From NCBI GenBank assembly GCA_019747165.1, contig JAIERC010000304.1, positions 1-11,450 on the forward strand: DNA of 11,450 nt, read 5' to 3'. The notes below the pieces were generated by a model. It did not search any database and had not been told where the DNA came from. It worked only from the letters and a program-made list of their open reading frames with translations. This document shows, piece by piece, positions 6,380 through 11,450 of this stretch; the stretch's first letter is position 1; every line of letters begins with the position of its first letter. Source of the DNA: Sphingomonas sp. (GTDB lineage Bacteria > Pseudomonadota > Alphaproteobacteria > Sphingomonadales > Sphingomonadaceae). The position numbers were made by a program, and so were the translations under genes.

Positions 6380-7594
6380 TTACGCAGCGACATCCTCTTT
6401 GTGCGGATTTGCCGCAAGGCTGGTTTGTTCAGCCGTTGCCTGCGGGATGTCGCCGGAAAGCAGCACCGCCGCGCTCCTTTGCCCAGCCTGCAACGATTCG
6501 AAGAGTTGCGCATAGCCTTGCGCTGCGTGCGACAGCCGGTTCGCGGAGAGTGCTGCGGCGGCGTCGGCAATGTTCGGTCGGGGTTTTTGCTGCTGGTGGT
6601 GGATCGCGGTGACCAACGCCGCAACAGAGCTGTCAGCCGCCAGCGTACCGAAGCTGCCGATCTGCGCCAAATCGCGCAGATAATGCGAGCAATCGGTGGC
6701 GACAAAGGGCACGCCTGCAATCAGCGCTTCTGCCGCGACAGCCGGCCCACCTTCATAGCGCGAACAGATCAGCAGCAGATCCGCATCGCGCAAAATGGTC
6801 GATACGTCTGGCCGATACCCGGTCAGCGTGACGTGCTCTTGCAAGCCATGCCGCGCAATCGCCCGCTCGAGTTGCGGGCGTTCGCGCCCTTCGCCGACAA
6901 TCGTCAAATGGACTTTGGTGTTCGGCTGCATTGCCGCCACCACCTCAATCGCCAGCCCAAAGTGCTTTTGGGGCTCCAGCCGTCCTATGCAGACAAGGCG
7001 GAGCATATCCTTGGGCGGCCGTGGCCGCGCAGGGACCAACGGAATGACCATATCAGCGAGAAACGGGTCTGGAACCGATCGCACCGGCATGTCGGGTAAC
7101 AAAGCCTTTGCGTCGTTCATCAGGCCTGGCGTCATTGCCGCCAGCGCATCAATGCCGTTCACCAGCCGACGGAGCACAAAGCGCTGGACAGCCTTCAGCA
7201 GCACGCCATTTCTGGTGATCAGCGGGTTGCTGATCTTGGCGACGATGGCCGCATGCGGCAGCTGACGGCGAAAGGCGCGCGCCAGGCCGAAATGATAATT
7301 GCCCGGAAGAAAGATAATGTCGGGGCGGAGCGGGGTAACCCGATCCGCCAATCGGCGCCCGAGCCGCCAGCGCGACAACAGGCTGCGCTTGATCGGCGGA
7401 TCGAGTGCCACAATCGTTGCCCCAGCCGGGATATGAGTATCGGGTTCGCCGCTGGTGCCGCCCACGGCAATGGATACTCGGAACCCCATGTCAATCCAGG
7501 CACCCGCGAGCGTCATCGCAATTTTTTCCGTCCCGCCGGGATAAAAATCATGCATCGCAATCAGGATATGCGGGCGGGGCAAAAAAAACTGCAT
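6380..7594 (-). CDS. GT4 family (GT-B fold) glycosyltransferase
   Basis: 404 residues without membrane segments, probably cytoplasmic or peripheral at the membrane. The N-terminal acceptor domain begins HILIAMHDFYPGGTEK; the GGTEK loop (20-24) is typical of GT4 enzymes. The C-terminal donor domain shows CIGRLEPQKHF (202-212), VGEGRERPQLE (233-243) and SRYEGGPAVAAEAL, with the E-x7-E pair at 281 and 289 that binds the nucleotide sugar. It likely transfers a sugar from a nucleotide donor in surface polysaccharide or glycolipid synthesis; donor and acceptor cannot be told. It sits between ilvC and leuA, in the same direction, without an evident link to amino-acid synthesis. The codons after the start form a T8 run (ATG CAG TTT TTT TTG). 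No Shine-Dalgarno is seen; instead an inverted repeat abuts the start codon. Confidence 0.88.
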   Translation of the reverse strand: MQFFLPRPHILIAMHDFYPGGTEKIAMTLAGAWIDMGFRVSIAVGGTSGEPDTHIPAGATIVALDPPIKRSLLSRWRLGRRLADRVTPLRPDIIFLPGNYHFGLARAFRRQLPHAAIVAKISNPLITRNGVLLKAVQRFVLRRLVNGIDALAAMTPGLMNDAKALLPDMPVRSVPDPFLADMVIPLVPARPRPPKDMLRLVCIGRLEPQKHFGLAIEVVAAMQPNTKVHLTIVGEGRERPQLERAIARHGLQEHVTLTGYRPDVSTILRDADLLLICSRYEGGPAVAAEALIAGVPFVATDCSHYLRDLAQIGSFGTLAADSSVAALVTAIHHQQQKPRPNIADAAAALSANRLSHAAQGYAQLFESLQAGQRSAAVLLSGDIPQATAEQTSLAANPHKEDVAA

Positions 7595-7654
7595 GGCATG
7601 GTCCGATAGGTATCGAAGCCTCTAAGGAGTTCGCTTGTCGGACGGTCCATGCCA
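7594..7654 (-). repeat. Inverted repeat abutting the glycosyltransferase start codon
   Basis: TGGCATGG (7594-7601) is perfectly complementary to CCATGCCA (7647-7654). A further TCCG/CGGA match (7602-7605 with 7639-7642) lies inside, with a 4-nt bulge. In the mRNA the stem would end on the A of the start codon, so it could affect translation initiation. No factor or ligand is recognised. Confidence 0.4.
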
Positions 7655-7702
7655 AGTCAAGCTACGCGCGTATGACTGCCGCGCATCCTGATGGCGATGT
7701 GG

Positions 7703-8740
7703 CTAGTTTTTCGCCTTGTCGACCAGCTTGTTCGCACCGATCCATGGCATCATTGCCCGCAGTTCAGCCCCAACCTTTTCGATCGGATGGGCAGCCGCCG
7801 CCTTGCGCGAAGCCTTGAGCTCGGGCTGGCCAGCACGGTTGTCGAGCACGAAATCCTTAACGAAGCGCCCGGCCTGAATGTCCGCCAGCACGCGCTTCAT
7901 CTCAGCCTTGGTCTCGGCGGTGATAATCCGCGGCCCGGTTTTGATATCGCCATATTCAGCCGTGTTGCTGATCGAATAGCGCATATTGGCGATGCCGCCT
8001 TCATAGAGCAGATCGACGATCAGCTTGGTTTCGTGCAGGCATTCGAAATAGGCCATTTCAGGCGCATAGCCCGCCTCGACCAATGTCTCGAACCCGGCCT
8101 GGATCAAGTGGGTGATGCCGCCGCACAGTACGGCTTGCTCGCCGAACAGATCGGTTTCGCATTCTTCGCGGAAAGTCGTCTCGATGATGCCGCTGCGCCC
8201 GCCGCCAACCGCGCTGGCATAAGATAGCGCCAGCGCCTTGGCATAGCCATTGCCTGATCCGCCTTCGGCTTCCTGCGCGACGGCGATCAGGCAGGGGACG
8301 CCGCCACCCTTTTGATATTCGCTGCGCACGGTGTGGCCGGGGCCCTTGGGCGCGATCATGATGACGTCGAGATCAGCGCGCGCCTCGATCAGGCCGAAAT
8401 GGATGTTTAGCCCGTGCGCAAAGGCAATCGTCGCGCCCTGTTTCAGATTCGCGTGGAGATCATCGGCATAAATCGCCGCTTGATGCTCGTCGGGCGCGAG
8501 GATCATCGTCACATCGGCCCAGGCCGCCGCCTCTGCATTCGACATCACCTTGAAACCGGCGGCTTCGGCCTTTTTCGCTGTGGCGGAACCGGGGCGGAGT
8601 GCAATTGCCACTTCCTTAACGCCGCTATCGCGTAGATTCTGTGCATGGGCATGGCCCTGGCTGCCATAACCAACGACCGCGACCTTCTTGTCGGTGATCA
8701 GGTTCAGATCGGCGTCGCGATCATAATAGACTTGCATCAT
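7703..8740 (-). CDS. ilvC: Ketol-acid reductoisomerase (class I, NADPH type)
   Basis: 345 residues, a normal short class I enzyme. It isomerises and reduces acetolactate or acetohydroxybutyrate with NADPH and Mg2+. The Rossmann domain has GYGSQGHAHA (24-33), followed by LRPGS (48-52), whose Arg/Ser are of the NADPH-preferring type, and AFAHG with the conserved His109. The knotted C-terminal domain carries the Mg ligands Asp197 and Glu201 in CETDLFGEQ, and Glu233 and Glu237 in FECLHETKL. The start at 8740 fits an AAGGAA site about 7 nt upstream; the next codon is also ATG. ilvB and ilvN lie upstream on the same strand but are separated by two opposite-strand genes, so ilvC needs either its own promoter in 8741-8790 or read-through. 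Confidence 0.96.
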   Translation of the reverse strand: MMQVYYDRDADLNLITDKKVAVVGYGSQGHAHAQNLRDSGVKEVAIALRPGSATAKKAEAAGFKVMSNAEAAAWADVTMILAPDEHQAAIYADDLHANLKQGATIAFAHGLNIHFGLIEARADLDVIMIAPKGPGHTVRSEYQKGGGVPCLIAVAQEAEGGSGNGYAKALALSYASAVGGGRSGIIETTFREECETDLFGEQAVLCGGITHLIQAGFETLVEAGYAPEMAYFECLHETKLIVDLLYEGGIANMRYSISNTAEYGDIKTGPRIITAETKAEMKRVLADIQAGRFVKDFVLDNRAGQPELKASRKAAAAHPIEKVGAELRAMMPWIGANKLVDKAKN

Positions 8741-8761
8741 TGAGCATTCCTTGCTTGATCA

Positions 8762-8778
8762 AGGGATTCATATTCCCT
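8762..8778. promoter_or_regulatory. Inverted repeat in the divergent ilvC / small-gene intergenic region
   Basis: AGGGA-N7-TCCCT sits in the 44-nt AT-rich gap between ilvC and the divergent small membrane gene, next to a TGATCA. Promoter elements for both directions would have to overlap it. The candidate boxes are weak in both directions, so only a possible regulator site is claimed. Confidence 0.3.
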
Positions 8779-8784
8779 AATTAA

Positions 8785-9102
8785 ATGATTATGGCGTCGT
8801 CGAACTTCGATAAATTGTTTCTCAGTTTGGGCAGCATGGCCGCTGGCGTTGGAATTAGCGCGGCAGTGGCCGAGGTCGTTTCCGCGACGTTTGTCGCGCG
8901 GTCGGTTGCGTCTGTTCTTCCTCCGGGACACGTTGTAGTGATCGGTATTCCGAATCTCATTCCCATAGTGGGTGCAAGTGTTGCACTTGCAGCTACGATT
9001 CTATCGGGTGCGTTCAAAGACCGGGCTTTACTAGTAAAAACTGGCGCCGACGAAGAGGAAAGGGAAACCAAATGTGAAATTCCCGAATCGGAGAGCGCCT
9101 GA
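8785..9102 (+). CDS. Small predicted membrane protein, unrecognised (first of a pair)
   Basis: 105 residues, not assigned to a family. Two hydrophobic segments (about residues 12-38 and 46-75) are separated by a short RSVASVLPPGH stretch. The C-terminal 25 residues are hydrophilic and acidic (TGADEEERETKCEIPESESA). The codons show a strong GNN bias, as expected for a coding frame, with less GC at third positions than in the ilv genes. ATG 8785 has no good ribosome site; ATG 8791 is an alternative. It lies on the strand opposite to ilvC and ilvN and its stop is directly followed by the next start (TGAATG), so the two are probably made together. An opposite-strand frame (8781-9416) is also fully open, so the coding strand is not certain. 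Confidence 0.55.
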   Translation: MIMASSNFDKLFLSLGSMAAGVGISAAVAEVVSATFVARSVASVLPPGHVVVIGIPNLIPIVGASVALAATILSGAFKDRALLVKTGADEEERETKCEIPESESA

Positions 9103-9411
9103 ATGGCGGGTGAGGCGATTTCGGCGATTAACACGGCGCTCTCGATAGCCGTCCTTGGTTCGTGCGTGGGATTCCCCGCTTTACACGTTTTGTGGCGCCG
9201 CATTTTAAACAGCCCAGCCAAACCGGTATCTTCCGGTGAGGTAGCCTTAATGGTGATCACTGGTTCGGGTGCCCCGCAGGCTGCGTGTCTGGTACTATGG
9301 CCGATTTGGCCCGGCATGCTTACTACGGTGACCGATGTACCGCTACTGCTCGTGCCGACTGGTGTGATCTCCCTTTTGTTCGGCGTGGGCGCGATCTTCG
9401 ATTGGAAGTAG
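9103..9411 (+). CDS. Small predicted membrane protein, unrecognised (second of a pair)
   Basis: 102 residues, no recognised family. Three hydrophobic stretches are visible: about 8-30 (TALSIAVLGSCVGFPALHVL), 46-72 (ALMVITGSGAPQAACLVLWP) and 79-100 (PLLLVPTGVISLLFGVGAIF), with a basic segment WRRILNSPAK after the first. GGAG stands 9 nt before ATG 9103 inside the end of the previous gene, and stop and start abut (TGAATG), which supports translation coupled to the first protein. Its stop is one base from the convergent ilvN stop. The pair could be a small membrane complex or transporter-like module; nothing in the sequence names a function. Confidence 0.55.
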   Translation: MAGEAISAINTALSIAVLGSCVGFPALHVLWRRILNSPAKPVSSGEVALMVITGSGAPQAACLVLWPIWPGMLTTVTDVPLLLVPTGVISLLFGVGAIFDWK

Positions 9412-9412
9412 T

Positions 9413-9928
9413 TCACGCCGCGTCCTTGCCCCGCGAAATGGCGACGATGCCGGTGCGCGCGACCTCGATAAGACCAACTTCGCGCATCAGCTCAACGAAT
9501 TTATCGATCTTTTCGGTGCCGCCGGTCACTTCGAACACGAAGCTCGACGTTGTCGCATCGACGACGCGCGCTCGGTACACGTCGGCCAGCCGCAGCGCTT
9601 CGATGCGGTGGTCGCCGGTGCCTGCAACCTTGATCAACGCCAGCTCGCGTTCGACATGCGCGCCCGCTGCGGTCAGATCGGTGACCTTGTGGACCGGGAC
9701 CAGCCGGTCGAGCTGCGCCACGATCTGTTCAAGCACCGGCGGGCTGGCCGAGGTGACGATTGTAATCCGGCTGACCGATTTGTCCTCGGTAATCTCGCTG
9801 ACCGTCAGGCTCGCGATATTATAGCCGCGCGCGGTGAACAGCCCGGCGATCCGCGCCAATATGCCCGGCTCGTTATCGACGATCACCGCCAGCGTGTGGC
9901 GTTCTGCGTTCTCTTGCCTGATGCGCAT
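9413..9928 (-). CDS. ilvN: Acetolactate synthase small (regulatory) subunit
   Basis: 171 residues, typical of the family. The N-terminal ACT domain reads HTLAVIVDNEPGILARIAGLFTARGYNI (about 11-38), with the valine-binding loop region, followed by SLTVSEI and SRITIV. The second half (VERELALIKV onward) is the C-terminal domain that activates the large subunit. It binds IlvB and carries feedback inhibition by valine. ATG 9928 overlaps the ilvB stop (TGATG); a GTG one codon upstream (9931) is the alternative start, also overlapping. The ilvB-ilvN pair is therefore translationally coupled. Its stop abuts the convergent small membrane gene by one base, with no terminator between. Confidence 0.96.
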   Translation of the reverse strand: MRIRQENAERHTLAVIVDNEPGILARIAGLFTARGYNIASLTVSEITEDKSVSRITIVTSASPPVLEQIVAQLDRLVPVHKVTDLTAAGAHVERELALIKVAGTGDHRIEALRLADVYRARVVDATTSSFVFEVTGGTEKIDKFVELMREVGLIEVARTGIVAISRGKDAA

Positions 9929-11450
9929 CACACCAGCGCCTTGGCTTCGTCGTCCATCACCCCGGTCACCTGATCAGCGGCAAGAATCATGTCGGTATGC
10001 GCCGCGCCTGATGGGATCATCGGGAAGCAGTTCGCGCTCTGTGACACGCGGCAATCGACCAGTACCGGCCCGTCATAGGCGAGCATATCGGCGATGCCGC
10101 TTTCAAGCTCGCCCGGCTTTTCGATCAAAATGCCCTTCCAGCCATAAGCCTCAGCCAGTTTGACGAAATCGGGCAGCGAATCGCTATAGCTTTCGGCGTA
10201 GCGGCTCTCATAGGTCAATTCCTGCCACTGGCGGACCATCCCCATATATTGGTTGTTGAGGATGAAGATCTTGATCGGCAAGCGATATTGCGTCGCGGTT
10301 GCCAGTTCCTGGATGTTCATCTGAATGGAAGCCTCACCGGCAATGTCGATCACCAGCGCCTTGGGGTGGCCAAGCTGCGCGCCGATCGCCGCTGGCAGTC
10401 CATAGCCCATCGTGCCGAGCCCACCGCTGGTCAGCCATTTATTGGGCAGTTCGAAATCGAAATACTGCGCGGCCCACATCTGGTGCTGGCCAACTTCGGT
10501 GGTGATGATCGGTGATCGTTTGTGCGTTGCCTCCCACAGCGCCCGGACCGCGCGCTGCGGCATGATCTCCGTCTTGGATTCAGCAAAGGCCAGGCTCTTC
10601 TTCGCGCGCCAACCCTCGATCCGCTGCCACCAGTCGGTCAGGTCGGGCTTGGGATGCTGCCGCGCCTTGTACACGCGGATCATCGCCTCCAGCGCATAAC
10701 CGACATCGGCGATCACTGGCAGATCGACCCGCACCGTCTTGTTGATGCTGCTGCGATCGATATCGATATGCGCCTTGCGCGAATGGGGGCTGAACGCGTC
10801 GAGCCGCCCCGTCACGCGATCATCAAAGCGCGCGCCCATCGCGATGATCAGATCGGCCTGGTTCATCGCCCAATTGGCTTCATAGGTGCCGTGCATGCCC
10901 AGCATGCCGAGCCATTGCTTCGACGATGCCGGAAAGGCGCCAAGCCCCATCAATGTCGATGTCACCGGCGCACCCGTGATCTGCGCCAGTTCACGCAGCA
11001 ACGTGCTCGCCGCCGGTCCGGCATTAATGATGCCGCCCCCGGTATAGAAGACCGGGCGTTCAGCCGCTGCGAGCATATCGACCAATTGTTCGATCACAGC
11101 CGGATCGGGCTTCATCTGCGGGCGATAGGTTTTGTGCTTGATCGGGCCGGGCTTGGTATAGCGCGCCAGCGCGACCTGCACGTCCTTGGGGATATCGACA
11201 ACGACTGGGCCGGGGCGGCCCGATGTCGCGATGTGAAAGGCCTCATGGATCACGCCGCCCAGCTTGGCGGGGTCCTTCACCAGATAATTATGCTTGGAGC
11301 AGTGGCGGGTGATGCCCACCGTGTCGGCTTCCTGAAAAGCATCGGTGCCGATCAGCGCGGTCGGCACCTGGCCCGTGATCACCACCATCGGGATCGAATC
11401 CATCAGCGCATCGGTGATCCCCGTCACCGCATTGGTCGCGCCGGGGCCAG
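9928..11450 (-). CDS. ilvB: Acetolactate synthase large (catalytic) subunit, 5' end outside window
   Basis: About 506 C-terminal residues are visible; the frame is open to the right edge and begins within GPGATNAVTGITDAL, the conserved motif after the thiamine-diphosphate Glu. Roughly 75-85 N-terminal residues are missing. The enzyme joins two pyruvates, or pyruvate and 2-oxobutyrate, using thiamine diphosphate, Mg2+ and FAD. The central FAD-binding domain includes GAPVTSTLMGLGAFP and MGARFDDRVTG. The C-terminal cofactor domain has GLGTMGYGLPAAIGAQ and then IDIAGEASIQMN, in which GEAS (codons at 10338-10327) stands where many bacteria have GDGS; to my knowledge this Glu form is normal in alphaproteobacteria. 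LNNQYMGMVRQWQ follows, the usual helix over the active site. Confidence 0.97.
   Translation of the reverse strand, partial: GPGATNAVTGITDALMDSIPMVVITGQVPTALIGTDAFQEADTVGITRHCSKHNYLVKDPAKLGGVIHEAFHIATSGRPGPVVVDIPKDVQVALARYTKPGPIKHKTYRPQMKPDPAVIEQLVDMLAAAERPVFYTGGGIINAGPAASTLLRELAQITGAPVTSTLMGLGAFPASSKQWLGMLGMHGTYEANWAMNQADLIIAMGARFDDRVTGRLDAFSPHSRKAHIDIDRSSINKTVRVDLPVIADVGYALEAMIRVYKARQHPKPDLTDWWQRIEGWRAKKSLAFAESKTEIMPQRAVRALWEATHKRSPIITTEVGQHQMWAAQYFDFELPNKWLTSGGLGTMGYGLPAAIGAQLGHPKALVIDIAGEASIQMNIQELATATQYRLPIKIFILNNQYMGMVRQWQELTYESRYAESYSDSLPDFVKLAEAYGWKGILIEKPGELESGIADMLAYDGPVLVDCRVSQSANCFPMIPSGAAHTDMILAADQVTGVMDDEAKALV

Noticed and set aside
6365..7099. 244-codon plus-strand open frame opposite the GT4 glycosyltransferase
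   Set aside because: The GT4 motifs on the minus strand are unambiguous; the antisense product is Arg/Gln-rich with no recognisable fold.
7680..7715. GGCGA/TCGCC inverted repeat at the end of ilvC as a terminator
   Set aside because: The arms are only 5 bp, overlap the stop region, and no U-run follows.

Overview
The window looks like chromosomal DNA of a GC-rich alphaproteobacterium, probably from the Sphingomonadales. This is an inference from base composition, the alphaproteobacterial form of the acetolactate synthase motif (GEAS) and gene style, not from a database search. Its backbone is a leftward (minus-strand) series of branched-chain amino-acid genes: ilvB (cut by the right edge), ilvN, ilvC and leuA. 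A GT4 glycosyltransferase lies between ilvC and leuA, and an Nramp metal transporter (mntH) follows leuA. IlvB/IlvN make acetolactate, IlvC converts it to the dihydroxy acid, and LeuA diverts 2-oxoisovalerate into leucine synthesis.

Left part (1-1049, + strand): a membrane GT2 glycosyltransferase that enters from the left edge. It has lost its middle, including the acceptor-side catalytic region, in an out-of-frame deletion near position 602, so it is a pseudogene.

Positions 1075-3037: an AT-richer block carrying an AbiE-type toxin-antitoxin operon on the minus strand. The AbiEi-like antitoxin/repressor overlaps the AbiEii nucleotidyltransferase toxin by 8 nt. The toxin frame is broken at a run of seven G (minus strand) inside its GG...DxD active-site motif. 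Upstream of abiEi lie two very long, nearly identical-core perfect palindromes. Each is centred on the predicted start site of one of two back-to-back promoters. The leftward promoter serves abiEi-abiEii; the rightward one has no visible gene and points into the antisense strand of mntH.

Positions 3060-6270: mntH, then leuA. leuA is preceded by a leucine-rich 15-residue leader peptide. The leader RNA can fold into nested stems in which the leucine codons pair with the leuA ribosome-binding region. No U-run follows, so a translational attenuator is a reasonable reading.

Positions 6380-11450: the GT4 glycosyltransferase, ilvC, two small unrecognised hydrophobic proteins on the opposite strand wedged between ilvC and ilvN, then ilvN and ilvB, which are translationally coupled. 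No tRNA, rRNA, CRISPR array or insertion sequence was seen. No stretch over 300 bases lacks a gene; the longest gap is the leuA leader/promoter region (6130-6379).
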